From positions 19,335 to 83,334 of IMG/VR virus record IMGVR_UViG_3300031834_001450: 64,000 nt of DNA. One strand, 5' to 3'. Below the pieces are notes generated by a model. It worked only from the letters and a program-made list of their open reading frames with translations, was not told the DNA's origin and searched no databases. This DNA is from a virus. The translations under genes and the position numbers were made by a program. This document shows, in pieces, positions 33,532-42,195 of the stretch; position 1 is the stretch's first letter, and each line of letters begins with the position of its first letter.

Positions 33532-34736
33532 TTTAATAATCCTTCAATATCTTTAATTACATTATTTGAAATTTCTTCAAAAGCTCCTTGATTATTTCTA
33601 ATTTTAATTTCTTTAAATTCATTTGTATTAATATAATCTAAAGAATCTAGTGCATAATTTAATTTTTGTACTATGCTATCAACTATAGGTGAATCACCAT
33701 CATGATCGATATAATAAGGATACTTTTTACCACCTCTTCTAGCATATTCAAAAACCATAGGCATTATAGTAATATTATTACAATAAAGAGACTCCACTTG
33801 ACTACACCCCCCCATTCTCTCAAGAATAAATCCATGAAAGCTAATATCTGCTTTCCATAATAATTCAAAGTATTCTTGTCTATTAAGAGATCCTTCTTTA
33901 TAAATATAGAGAGGTTTAACTAATTCTTTTAATTCATCTATGGAATATTTTCCAGATGGATTTGTAAATATAACTTGAAAATCTTTTCTTTTTTCATAAA
34001 GTTTATTTACTGCTTCAATAAATTCTATGTGATGAGTATAGTTTATACCACTTAATCTATTGAGAAATAATATAGTTTTCTTTTCAAATTTTTCTTCTAA
34101 TTTATAAGTATCAGCCTCTTTTTTAGAAAATCCAAAATCCCAAATAAAACTTTTCTTTTTAATTTGATTTATTTTATTTGATTTAAAAACTAATTTAGCA
34201 TTATTAAAAAAAGCTTCTTTTGTTGATTTACAAGTAAAAATACAAAGATCAGAACATTCATATCCATCAAATTGTCTATATTGATAACTTATTTCAGTAG
34301 CCACTTTTGCTTCATTAATTTCAGGAGTATCCATCCAATAACAACAAGAAATTAACTTTGTTTCTTTTGATTTTTGAAATAAATATGTTTTTATATTTCT
34401 AGAAAGTTCTATAATATTATTCCATACAATATCAATCTTTGGAAGTTCTTTAAAAATAGAATCAAATTCAATAATATTAAAATGTTGTCGTATTGTAAAT
34501 GCATCAATAGGATAAGTATAGGGAATAAAAATAACATTTTTGTGTTTAAAGATATTATCATAAGATTTTATGTCAGCAAAATCTTTAAGTGGTGCAATAA
34601 GAATATAAACTGTCCAATTTATCTTTTCAACAATTTCAGTTAAAATCCCAACTAGCATATTAATGTTACTATCAGCGCTAATCCATTTATTTTCATTATT
34701 ATAAATACTTTGTTGCAAAATATATAAAATATTCAT
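33528..34736 (-). CDS. Glycosyltransferase, GT-B-like
   Basis: The 402-residue protein has a two-lobed GT-B look. The C-terminal lobe starts at KTILFLNRLSGINYTHHIEF, continues with FQVIFTNPSGKYS, YIYKEGSLNRQEYFELLWKA, and the donor-binding stretch HGFILERMGGCSQVESLYCN near 310-330. The N-terminal lobe carries WNNIIELSRNIKT and YWMDTPEINEA. It overlaps its neighbours on both sides by four bases. Given the coupled hydroxymethylase-like gene, DNA glycosylation is the attractive role; protein or surface glycan modification remains possible. Confidence 0.6.
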   Translation of the reverse strand: MNILYILQQSIYNNENKWISADSNINMLVGILTEIVEKINWTVYILIAPLKDFADIKSYDNIFKHKNVIFIPYTYPIDAFTIRQHFNIIEFDSIFKELPKIDIVWNNIIELSRNIKTYLFQKSKETKLISCCYWMDTPEINEAKVATEISYQYRQFDGYECSDLCIFTCKSTKEAFFNNAKLVFKSNKINQIKKKSFIWDFGFSKKEADTYKLEEKFEKKTILFLNRLSGINYTHHIEFIEAVNKLYEKRKDFQVIFTNPSGKYSIDELKELVKPLYIYKEGSLNRQEYFELLWKADISFHGFILERMGGCSQVESLYCNNITIMPMVFEYARRGGKKYPYYIDHDGDSPIVDSIVQKLNYALDSLDYINTNEFKEIKIRNNQGAFEEISNNVIKDIEGLLK

Positions 34737-35419
34737 TTATTATCTCCTATTATATTTTTTAAATGCGCTTCACTTCTATTTCTTAATTTAATTTTATGTT
34801 TTCTAAGTATTTTGCTAATAGGCCCACCATAGACATTATATCTTTTTCCTATTGTATAAGGTGATTCTTTTAAATTTAAATATGAAAAAATTATTTCTTT
34901 TTCTTGCTCATCTGTAAAAAATTTACCACTAGCTTCTTGTAAATTTCTTTTATGCACATTATTTTCTTTTAATATTCTTTCAATAACCGCACCACTAACA
35001 TTAAATATTTTTCCTATATTTTTTAAAGATATTTTGTCATTATACATATTTAAAATAGATATAGTTTGTGATTGAGAAAATTGAATTTTACTTCTTCCAG
35101 GACAATCTGTATTATCTGGATCCTGTTTATTATACCCAAATTCACTATTTTTTGTTTTATAAAAGTCTATATAATATTTTTCCTTTTGTCTAAGAGTATC
35201 TTCATTATATTCTGATAGTAATTCGATAATATAAAAATTAAAATTTTCTTTGCCGTATTTTAATAATGAAAATCTTAAATGTTTATTTATGGCCTCATTT
35301 TTTAAAAATAATTGCATATGATCTTTTAACCTTGACTGAACATATTTAGAACTTCCAATATATTTTTTGTTATTTATTTTATTTTCAATACAATATATTC
35401 CAGGTTGTACAAATAGCAT
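34733..35419 (-). CDS. GIY-YIG endonuclease, probable homing type
   Basis: The 228-residue product has the GIY-YIG nuclease domain at the N-terminus (PGIYCIENKINNKKYIGSS, SRLKDHMQLF, KYGKENFNFYIIELL) and a C-terminal DNA-binding part with two HTH-like repeats (LKNIGKIFNVSGAVIERIL, YTIGKRYNVYGGPISKIL). This is the free-standing Seg-type homing endonuclease layout. It interrupts the base-modification operon but keeps the ATGA coupling, as invading homing genes often settle without breaking neighbours. Confidence 0.8.
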   Translation of the reverse strand: MLFVQPGIYCIENKINNKKYIGSSKYVQSRLKDHMQLFLKNEAINKHLRFSLLKYGKENFNFYIIELLSEYNEDTLRQKEKYYIDFYKTKNSEFGYNKQDPDNTDCPGRSKIQFSQSQTISILNMYNDKISLKNIGKIFNVSGAVIERILKENNVHKRNLQEASGKFFTDEQEKEIIFSYLNLKESPYTIGKRYNVYGGPISKILRKHKIKLRNRSEAHLKNIIGDNK

Positions 35420-35920
35420 TTATTCTCCTATGAATTCTTTTATTTTTAATATTTGATTTTCTAAATTTTCATCTGTAGTATCTAATATAAGATATTCACA
35501 TTTTGTTTTTTTAAGAAATTCAATATAATATTGTTTTATTAATTTTATTTTATTTTGATTAATAACATCATCAATATATATTTTATATTCTTTTTTAAAA
35601 CAATAAATAAGTTTTAATTTCAACTTAGAAAACTCTTCATCTATTTGCCATATAAAATTTTCATTAAATTGTCTATCTAATGCTAAGGAATATGAAAAAT
35701 GACAAGCAATTCCACGATCCATAATTAAATTAGTTGGAACTTGTTTTAAATAATCTATAAAAAATCTACTTTCATATTCTACTGAAAGATCAATTTCATT
35801 ATTTTTAAAATATTCTTTTGTATTATTATTTCTATAATATGAAATATTTAATAACTTAGATATTATTTGAGCAATTGTTGTTTTTGCTGTTCTATCAGGA
35901 CCAATAAATTGAATCAACAT
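35420..35920 (-). CDS. Deoxynucleoside monophosphate kinase-like protein
   Basis: The 166-residue protein has a P-loop FIGPDRTAKTTIA (5-17), a central NLIMDRGIACHFSYSLALDR segment like the DR-x-x-x-S-x-x-A-Y lid of thymidylate kinases, and a C-terminal ILDTTDENLENQI strand-helix. In phages with modified pyrimidines a dedicated kinase (T4 gp1) phosphorylates the modified dNMP. Its position inside the operon fits such a role. The substrate cannot be read from the sequence. Confidence 0.6.
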   Translation of the reverse strand: MLIQFIGPDRTAKTTIAQIISKLLNISYYRNNNTKEYFKNNEIDLSVEYESRFFIDYLKQVPTNLIMDRGIACHFSYSLALDRQFNENFIWQIDEEFSKLKLKLIYCFKKEYKIYIDDVINQNKIKLIKQYYIEFLKKTKCEYLILDTTDENLENQILKIKEFIGE

Positions 35921-35931
35921 TAAATTTTTCC

Positions 35932-36621
35932 TTATATTTTTTCTAAAAAATAAATCACATCTCTACTTAATTTATAATTATTCCAAGCAAATAAAACTCG
36001 TTGAATTTCAATTGGTAAAATAGTAAACTCTTCTATTGCACAATTATTTAAATAATTATCATTTGACATACTCCATCCATGTACATCTAATATTTTGAGT
36101 CCACTTTGATTAAAACAATCTTCAAGTTCTTTATAAGTATATTCATAATTATGATATTTTGGCCAATTTACAATATTTGATATTTGATTTGGTGTACTTA
36201 TAATTAAATATTTAAAAGGTAAATTACAAATTTTATTAAAAATTTCTATTCCTTTTTCTTTTGAATTAAAATGTTCAATTACATCTAATAATAATAAACA
36301 ATCAATTTTATTTTTTAAAATAATTTCTTGAATAGTTAAAAATACATTTTCTGTTTTATAAAAAATTCCATTACTACAAAGATTATCATATATAATTGAA
36401 TCTCTATAATCAATACCAAAATAAGAAATAATTTTATTTGATTCAATTAATAATTTATTAATATATGCTGTATCACAACCCACATCAATAATTGATTCAA
36501 TATTATTTTTAATAATAAATTCTCTAACAGATTGATCTTTAAATAATTTACTTATATATCCAGGATCAAGATCTATTTTAGATAATTGTTGTCTTAATGA
36601 TGACATATCAACAATAGTCAT
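35932..36621 (-). CDS. SAM-dependent methyltransferase, class I
   Basis: The 229-residue protein contains the SAM-binding sequence IIDVGCDTAYINKLLIES near 42-59, an acidic loop YFGIDYRD, and LLLLDVIEHFNSKEKG, the post-I/motif II signature of small-molecule methyltransferases. The C-terminal part (YTYKELEDCFNQSGLKILDV) is also usual. It overlaps the epimerase gene by four bases, so it may methylate a sugar or nucleotide-sugar made by this operon. DNA-methylase target motifs (such as DPPY) are absent. Confidence 0.75.
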   Translation of the reverse strand: MTIVDMSSLRQQLSKIDLDPGYISKLFKDQSVREFIIKNNIESIIDVGCDTAYINKLLIESNKIISYFGIDYRDSIIYDNLCSNGIFYKTENVFLTIQEIILKNKIDCLLLLDVIEHFNSKEKGIEIFNKICNLPFKYLIISTPNQISNIVNWPKYHNYEYTYKELEDCFNQSGLKILDVHGWSMSNDNYLNNCAIEEFTILPIEIQRVLFAWNNYKLSRDVIYFLEKI

Positions 36622-37646
36622 ATTTTTTCTAAATTTACCATTTCAATTACCCATGGTATAATTTCATCTAATGCTTTATTTAATGAAGTTTCTGCTTTAA
36701 ATCCTAATAACTTTTCTGCTTTATCAATAGAAGGAATTCGGCATTGTACATCATATTCATACGGGTTATCTGAAATATAATTAAACTCTACATTAGAATT
36801 TAATCTATCCCAAATAATTTTTGCAAGTTCTAATACAGTATAACTTTCAGGGGTACTTAAATTAAAATCAGTATTTAATGCATTTTCATTAAAAATGGCT
36901 TGATAAATCCCTTCTGCTAAATCTCCTGCATATGTATAATGGCGTATTTGATTTCCTTTTCCAAGAATATGAAGCGGGTTTTGACCTTTAATTATTTTTT
37001 GTATAAGATCAGGTATTACATGGCTAAGAGCTAATTTAATATTACCAGACATAACTACTGTTTCTGTCATAGCTGCTTGTTCCCCAATTCCAGCTGCATT
37101 AAATGGTCTTACAATAGTATATGGAAGTTTATATTGTTCATATGCACCTTTAACAAAATATTCAATTGCAAGTTTTTGAAATCCATATGTTGATAATGGA
37201 GGTGGGCAAATCAATTGATCTCCTTCTTTTGAAGGAAAAGTTTCTGTTGATTCAAAAACCATACTTGAAGATATTGCAATTATTTTTTTAAGAAATCCTT
37301 CTTTATGCGCTTTAATTGCAATATCAAAAATAGATGCGGTAAGTCTTTCATTTTCAGCAAGTAAATCATAAGCCAATTCATGAAAGAAACTTATACCACC
37401 AATCCACGCAGCTCCATGCACAATATAATCTATTTTATTAGAAAAAATTATATTTTCTAAAATATCTTTATTTTTTGCATCACCATAAAAATGAAAATAA
37501 TTTGGATGTTTATCAAAACTTTTTTCTAATGGACCATATTTCCAATCATTATCTACTCCATAAACAATATGACCTTCATTTAATAATTTTTGTATTGAAT
37601 ATCCTGCAATAAAACCTCGATCACCAGTCCAAAATATTTTAGCCAT
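36618..37646 (-). CDS. NAD-dependent sugar epimerase/reductase (GDP-fucose-synthase-like SDR)
   Basis: I choose ATG 37646, with GGAGA six bases upstream, over the TTG at 37658. The 342-residue product has the Rossmann start TGDRGFIAGYSIQKLL, VHGAAWIGGISFFHELAYDL (as in GDP-fucose synthase and related epimerases), the active-site SSSMVFE and YGFQK (Tyr-x-x-x-Lys), and RPFNAAGIGEQ. It acts on a nucleotide-activated sugar. It overlaps the dehydrogenase stop and the methyltransferase start, so these three are expressed together. Confidence 0.8.
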   Translation of the reverse strand: MAKIFWTGDRGFIAGYSIQKLLNEGHIVYGVDNDWKYGPLEKSFDKHPNYFHFYGDAKNKDILENIIFSNKIDYIVHGAAWIGGISFFHELAYDLLAENERLTASIFDIAIKAHKEGFLKKIIAISSSMVFESTETFPSKEGDQLICPPPLSTYGFQKLAIEYFVKGAYEQYKLPYTIVRPFNAAGIGEQAAMTETVVMSGNIKLALSHVIPDLIQKIIKGQNPLHILGKGNQIRHYTYAGDLAEGIYQAIFNENALNTDFNLSTPESYTVLELAKIIWDRLNSNVEFNYISDNPYEYDVQCRIPSIDKAEKLLGFKAETSLNKALDEIIPWVIEMVNLEKI

Positions 37647-38878
37647 TAATTTCTCCAATTATTATATAAATTTTCTTTTAATATATTCCATCCATCAATT
37701 ACTATTTTATCATTAAATTCTTCTTTAGTAAAAGTAAGATATTCTTTATGATTTATTGCTATAATAATAATATCACATTGTTTAACTTCTTCTATTGAAT
37801 AATTTATAAAAATCATATTATTATATTTATCATTATATTCTCCTAACGGAAGATTAGGTTCATTTATTTTAATTTGTTCTGGTAAATTACGTTCTAAATA
37901 TCTAATTAATTTAGGTGTTAAATTATCTCTAGTATCATCAGTATTACTTTTAAATGTAAATCCAAAAATTCCAATAGTTTTATTTTTAATATCATTTTGA
38001 ATTAAATCAACATAAAATTTTGGTGTAAATTCATTAATTTTGTAAGCTTGTAATATTAAATCTGTTTGTGGAAAATTTTCATTAATCATTCCCCAATCTT
38101 TCGTTAAACATGTGCCTTTTGCAAAACCAGGAGTCAATAATCCTTTATTTCTATCATATCCAGGATTCATTAAAGAAAATAATTTATATATATCAACTCC
38201 AAATGATTGTGACATATATGAAAAATAATTAGGAATTGCCATATTTATGTAACGATAAATATTTGTAAATAATTTACTTAATTCAGCTTCAATAAAAGTT
38301 GATTTAAAGATTTGAATTCCTAAAATAGAAAAAATATTTTTTGCAAGATCAAAACTAATATCATCTTTTACTCCAATAACTTGAGGTAATTCTAATAATT
38401 CTTTATATGCTTCGCCTTCAACTATTCTTTCAGGACACATTGCTAAATAAAAATCTTTACCAAGAATATAGTTTGTTTTATTTTCAATAATATTTTTGAT
38501 ATACTCAGTTGTATTAGGTGCAACTGTTGATCTAAGAATAATTAATTTATTTTTAATATCTATTTTAGAAATTAAATCATTAATTACGAATGTTACTTGA
38601 GATAAATCTGTTTCAATATGTTCTCCTAGTGGAGTTCCAACAGTTAGTATATATGCTTTTGCATCAGGGTAATTTTCATATTTTGAATTATAAATTGTAA
38701 AAGTTTCTTTAACTAATTCATCATATCCTGGTTCATAAAATGGCATTTTATTATTTTTAATACCCTCTATCATTTCATCATTAATATCTACACCACAAAC
38801 ATTTAACTTTTTTTCTCGTAAAGATAATGCCAATGGAAGACCAACTCTTCCACATCCTATTACACAAATATCATACAT
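37646..38878 (-). CDS. UDP-sugar 6-dehydrogenase
   Basis: The 410-residue protein follows the UDP-glucose/GDP-mannose dehydrogenase layout: ICVIGCGRVGLPLALSL (4-20), TVGTPLGEH, STVAPNTTEYI, CPERIVEGEAYKEL (a WbpA-type mark), the catalytic Cys in FAKGTCLTKDWGMI near 260, and IGIFGFTFKSNTDDTRDN. The enzyme oxidises C6 of a nucleotide sugar to a uronic acid using NAD. With the epimerase and methyltransferase downstream it could build an unusual activated sugar for the glycosyltransferase. Confidence 0.85.
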   Translation of the reverse strand: MYDICVIGCGRVGLPLALSLREKKLNVCGVDINDEMIEGIKNNKMPFYEPGYDELVKETFTIYNSKYENYPDAKAYILTVGTPLGEHIETDLSQVTFVINDLISKIDIKNKLIILRSTVAPNTTEYIKNIIENKTNYILGKDFYLAMCPERIVEGEAYKELLELPQVIGVKDDISFDLAKNIFSILGIQIFKSTFIEAELSKLFTNIYRYINMAIPNYFSYMSQSFGVDIYKLFSLMNPGYDRNKGLLTPGFAKGTCLTKDWGMINENFPQTDLILQAYKINEFTPKFYVDLIQNDIKNKTIGIFGFTFKSNTDDTRDNLTPKLIRYLERNLPEQIKINEPNLPLGEYNDKYNNMIFINYSIEEVKQCDIIIIAINHKEYLTFTKEEFNDKIVIDGWNILKENLYNNWRN

Positions 38879-38900
38879 ATATTAACTCCATTTTTATTTT

Positions 38901-39395
38901 CTATTTTATTCCCGTACTTCCAAAACCACCACTTCCTCTTGAAGATTCTTTATCTATATAAAGTTCTGAAAATTCTACTTCATATGGTAAAAGATAAGAA
39001 ATAGGAATTAGTATAAATTGAATTATTTTTTCATTTTGTTCTATAACCACTATTTCATTAGAAGAATTAATAAGAGAAATATGTATTTCACCTAAATAAT
39101 CTTCATCTATAGTTTCTGCTGCTTTTATTAAACCTCTTCTTGAACTTATTCCAGATTTATTAAATGCGTTTAACATAAATCCATCTGGTATATTTGCATG
39201 AATACCTGATGGAATTAAACATCTTTCATTTGGATTTAGGATAATTGCTGTATTATTTATTTGAATATTTGAATTTTTTAATTTAAAATCTAATAAAAAT
39301 TGTGAATCAAATACAGGAATAAAAAAATCTATTCCAGCAGATTTTGGAGTTGATCTAATTGGACTTTTTACCTCTCTAATTTTCGAAAATTTCAT
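38901..39395 (-). CDS. dut: dUTPase 1 (trimeric)
   Basis: The 164-residue protein has all five motifs: TPKSAGIDFFIP (I), NKSGISSRRGL (II), ETIDEDYLGEIHISLIN (III), EQNEKIIQFILIPI (IV) and SSRGSGGFGSTG (V). It hydrolyses dUTP to dUMP, which feeds thymidylate-like enzymes and keeps uracil out of DNA. It is longer than minimal dUTPases because of an insert (FKLKNSNIQINN) before motif II. A second paralogue is encoded at 41673-42107. Confidence 0.88.
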   Translation of the reverse strand: MKFSKIREVKSPIRSTPKSAGIDFFIPVFDSQFLLDFKLKNSNIQINNTAIILNPNERCLIPSGIHANIPDGFMLNAFNKSGISSRRGLIKAAETIDEDYLGEIHISLINSSNEIVVIEQNEKIIQFILIPISYLLPYEVEFSELYIDKESSRGSGGFGSTGIK

Positions 39396-39423
39396 TAACT
39401 ATATTCTCCTTATTATTAATTCT

Positions 39424-39708
39424 TTATTTTATTAAAAATCTTATTTGATCAGAATCCCCTTTAGAAGAAATTTTCATAAATGATAAAAATTCAGCAGGTA
39501 GAGACTTATAAGTTTGAGAATAATATCCACTAAGTGTTTTATTACCAATACTATGCCAAATTCCTACACCTTCTTGTATAAATTCTTTTAAACTCTTAGT
39601 TGATTCATATTCAGTATATTCTTTTGAAATAAGGTAAGTACTCAGCATAAAATAAAATTTTAAACTATTTATTATTTCATATCTTGAAGAATCTTCATTA
39701 TTATTCAA
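39424..39708 (-). CDS. 94-residue protein of unknown function
   Basis: I prefer the TTG start at 39708, five bases after AAGGTGG, over GTG 39717, which lies within that ribosome site. The product is helical (LKFYFMLSTYLISKEYTEYE) with a C-terminal LSGYYSQTYKSLPAEFLSFM and SKGDSDQIRFLIK. No family recognised. A recurrent promoter motif sits immediately upstream. Confidence 0.5.
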   Translation of the reverse strand: MNNNEDSSRYEIINSLKFYFMLSTYLISKEYTEYESTKSLKEFIQEGVGIWHSIGNKTLSGYYSQTYKSLPAEFLSFMKISSKGDSDQIRFLIK

Positions 39709-39723
39709 AATTACCACCTTTTT

Positions 39724-39768
39724 AATATATTTTTATATATATAAAATTTTTATAAAAAATTAAACTTT
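39724..39768 (-). promoter_or_regulatory. Recurrent promoter-like motif (copy 6)
   Basis: Minus strand: GTTTAATTTTTTATAAAAAT then TTTATATATATAAAAATATA, upstream of the 94-residue gene and probably of the whole 39.7-32.4 kb sugar/base-modification operon. Confidence 0.55.
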
Positions 39769-39962
39769 TAATTTTCTTTTATTGCATTCGCTGGACATTC
39801 AAAATTTATAATACAAGTTTTACAATTTTTACATTTAGTTTGATCTATAGTACTTTGTAAATATCCTTTCTTAATTATATTTAAATGATCTATTTGAATA
39901 GCTTCAAAAGGACATTCTTCTACACACATCCCACACGAAATACAGTCTTCTATAATTCTCAA
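39768..39962 (-). CDS. 2[4Fe-4S] ferredoxin
   Basis: The 64-residue product has two cluster motifs, CISCGMCVEECP and CKNCKTCIINFECP, the second with a longer gap before its last Cys, as in clostridial-type ferredoxins. It transfers electrons in anaerobic metabolism. A plausible client is the radical-SAM activase of the class III ribonucleotide reductase encoded at 43-46 kb. Its start overlaps the stop of the methylase gene. Confidence 0.88.
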   Translation of the reverse strand: MRIIEDCISCGMCVEECPFEAIQIDHLNIIKKGYLQSTIDQTKCKNCKTCIINFECPANAIKEN

Positions 39963-40786
39963 TCTATTTCTCCTATTTTATAATAGCAAATTTCATTTAA
40001 TACGGTTTCTCTTTTTCTATTAGGACTTATATTTTTTAATTTATTCAAATAGATTTTATTTTTAAAATATTTATTACCTATTTCATTCTCTATATCAAAA
40101 TAAATAATATCATTGGAAATAAAATCTAATTGTTTAAACATTTCTTCCAAATCCTGTATACTCCATCCATTAGAATTAACCATTTTATTTATTTGATAGG
40201 GGGGATCTAAAATATATAAACTATTTTTTAAATTTATAATATTAAAAGCATTATTTGATATAAATAATTTATCTTTAATGAGTTTAAAGTTTTTTAAAGA
40301 ATATTCAAAATCTCTACATGTATAATTACTAATAAACCTGTTCCCAAAACTTTGATTAAATCCATTAGGTCCAAATCTATACATAGTATTTATACAACTA
40401 TTTACTAAAATTATTAAACCAAATGCTTCTTCTTTAGTCTGCTTTTTCCATAAAATATTATTAAAATAATCTCTAAAATTATAATATCCATTATAAGTTG
40501 AAACATTATATTGAAGATTATTTACGTAAGTAGTAAACTCACCTTCATCTATTAAGAATAGATGTTCATAAATATTTAATAAATTAATATCTATTTCTGA
40601 AACATAATAACTATTAAATTGTTTTTGTAAATTTAATAATATTTGTGCAGAACCTAAAAAAGGTTCAACATAAATATTTTTATTTGATTTTTTTACAAGA
40701 TCATTTATCATATCTAAATGAATAAGTTTATTACCCATATATTGGAATAGTCTAGATATAATTTGTTTTCTTTGTAAAAAACTCAA
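39959..40786 (-). CDS. DNA adenine methyltransferase (Dam/D12 class)
   Basis: The 275-residue protein has FQYMGNKLIHLDMI at the start, the SAM motif YVEPFLGSAQILLNL near 39-53, a Dam-type SEIDINLLNIY and the catalytic DPPYQ near 185-189. D12 enzymes methylate N6 of adenine, commonly GATC, to evade restriction or mark replication. The target-recognition part (roughly 80-165) is diverged, so the site is unknown. It overlaps neighbours by four bases on both sides. Confidence 0.82.
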   Translation of the reverse strand: MSFLQRKQIISRLFQYMGNKLIHLDMINDLVKKSNKNIYVEPFLGSAQILLNLQKQFNSYYVSEIDINLLNIYEHLFLIDEGEFTTYVNNLQYNVSTYNGYYNFRDYFNNILWKKQTKEEAFGLIILVNSCINTMYRFGPNGFNQSFGNRFISNYTCRDFEYSLKNFKLIKDKLFISNNAFNIINLKNSLYILDPPYQINKMVNSNGWSIQDLEEMFKQLDFISNDIIYFDIENEIGNKYFKNKIYLNKLKNISPNRKRETVLNEICYYKIGEID

Positions 40787-41079
40787 TCTATTTCCTCCTC
40801 AAAAGTAAGCCAATCTTTTTCAATCATTAGTAATGATAAATAGCCAAATAAATCACAAACATCCGATTTACGTAATCCTTCATTACTATTTTTTATTCTA
40901 TTTAGCTTATCGTCTATTCTTATACATATTGAATTACTTGCATCTAATTTAGAAAATAATTGCATAGGACTTATTGCAGAATCTCCATAACGTTTATTTT
41001 TCTCTTTAAGGAATTCTCCAAAATTAAACATAAGTCTATCTATTTTTTCTTGAGTAGTATATTTTTTTTCTGTTGACAT
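40783..41079 (-). CDS. DUF1599/Nmad1-like protein (nucleotide-modification associated)
   Basis: The 98-residue protein reads KNKRYGDSAISPMQLF, then SICIRIDDKLNRIKN and SDVCDLFGYLSLLMI. The YG-x-S, R-x-DK-x-x-R-I and D-x-x-DL-x-GY pattern matches the DUF1599 (nucleotide modification associated domain 1) family, a MazG-like helical fold named for its co-occurrence with base-modification genes. It is also frequent in phages without known hypermodification. Here it sits between a Dam-like gene and the second dUTPase, near the modification operon. Confidence 0.6.
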   Translation of the reverse strand: MSTEKKYTTQEKIDRLMFNFGEFLKEKNKRYGDSAISPMQLFSKLDASNSICIRIDDKLNRIKNSNEGLRKSDVCDLFGYLSLLMIEKDWLTFEEEID

Positions 41080-41088
41080 AAGCTCTCT

Positions 41089-41511
41089 TTAATTTAAATT
41101 TGAAATTATTGGTGTTTCTTTGTTCTCTGTTAAATTTTTATTCAATATCTCTTTCATAAGAATATCTCTAATATCTTCATAGCTTTTTTTAGTATCAAAC
41201 ATTTTTTCTATTATTGTAGTTTCCCATAATATATCTATGCATACCCCAGTCTCATCAAAAATAGTATAAAAAGAACTATCCATTACACACATAATTTGAT
41301 GATTTGCTAATTCTATAATAATAGTTGAAAATAGAATCATGTCTCTAGGATCAGAGATATAAGCAAGATCAAATGAAATATGCCATTTATTATCAAATTC
41401 TGCTATTATTCCCATAGGTATTTGGAAGCTATTATCTTTTTTATTATAAAAAATATATTCTTCTTCAAAATAGTTCATAAATATAGTTTTTATTATTTTA
41501 TATTCTTGCAT
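41089..41511 (-). CDS. 140-residue protein of unknown function
   Basis: A mixed alpha/beta protein (EEEYIFYNKKDNSFQIPMGI, FDNKWHISFDLAYISDPRDM, HQIMCVMDSSFYTIFDETGV) with a charged helical tail. It lies between a 52-residue Cys-rich gene and the Nmad1-like gene in one operon. I do not recognise the family. Confidence 0.5.
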   Translation of the reverse strand: MQEYKIIKTIFMNYFEEEYIFYNKKDNSFQIPMGIIAEFDNKWHISFDLAYISDPRDMILFSTIIIELANHQIMCVMDSSFYTIFDETGVCIDILWETTIIEKMFDTKKSYEDIRDILMKEILNKNLTENKETPIISNLN

Positions 41512-41514
41512 ACT

Positions 41515-41673
41515 TTATTCCTTTATTTTATTAAATTTTGGACAAACTATTTGTACAACTAAATGAGATTGTTTACATCTTTCTTTACATTTTTTACATA
41601 ATTCTGAAAAATTAGACCAATACCATTTACTATATTGTTTATCTGACATTGAATTAATATTTATATTTTCCAT
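41515..41673 (-). CDS. 52-residue Cys-rich protein
   Basis: The ATG at 41673 overlaps the dUTPase stop (TAATG). The product SKWYWSNFSELCKKCKERCK continues with QSHLVVQIVCPKFNK; CKKCKERC plus a later Cys could bind metal. The overlap and clean composition support a real gene. Confidence 0.55.
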   Translation of the reverse strand: MENININSMSDKQYSKWYWSNFSELCKKCKERCKQSHLVVQIVCPKFNKIKE

Positions 41674-42107
41674 TATTTTGTACCTGTTGACCCAAAACCA
41701 CCTCTTGGATTATCTGTCATATGTTCTACTTCTGTAATAAGTATTTGAGGCATTTTTTCTACTACTCGAAATTGACAAACTCTATCATTCTTTTTTATAT
41801 AAGATTCTCTTGTTGCATATATTGGCATTTTTACAATATCAGATTCTCCACAAAACGATTCATCTAAAATTCCCATAGAATTTATTTGTAAAATTCCCCA
41901 AATTTTAAAAGTAGAAGATCTTGGTAATATATGCATTTCATATCCAGGAGGAACTTTAACAGATACACCTAAATCAATAAGTCTAAAATCACCTTGTTCT
42001 ATATGATAATCATAAGCACTTCTTAAATCTATCCAATCTCCTTTCTCTATTTTTTCTATTTTAATTAAATCTAATACATGATATTTTACTTTTAATTCAA
42101 GAATCAT
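41673..42107 (-). CDS. dUTPase 2 / dUTPase-like
   Basis: The 144-residue protein has the dUTPase fold motifs: GDWIDLRSAYD, LPRSSTFKIWGI (motif II variant), NSMGILDESFCGESDIVKM (motif III with SF-C-GE), DRVCQFRVV (IV) and PRGGFGSTG (V). It is clearly different from dUTPase 1, with CG in motif III and W-G in motif II. It may have altered specificity, for example for dCTP or a modified dNTP, or act as a signalling dUTPase. The arm motif is intact, so it is probably active. Confidence 0.78.
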   Translation of the reverse strand: MILELKVKYHVLDLIKIEKIEKGDWIDLRSAYDYHIEQGDFRLIDLGVSVKVPPGYEMHILPRSSTFKIWGILQINSMGILDESFCGESDIVKMPIYATRESYIKKNDRVCQFRVVEKMPQILITEVEHMTDNPRGGFGSTGTK

Positions 42108-42195
42108 TTTACTTCTCCTAAATCATAGCTTTCAAATCTTTCTTATTATTTAAATTAATCAAAAAATAAAATTCTTATAAAATATCATTTATCTT

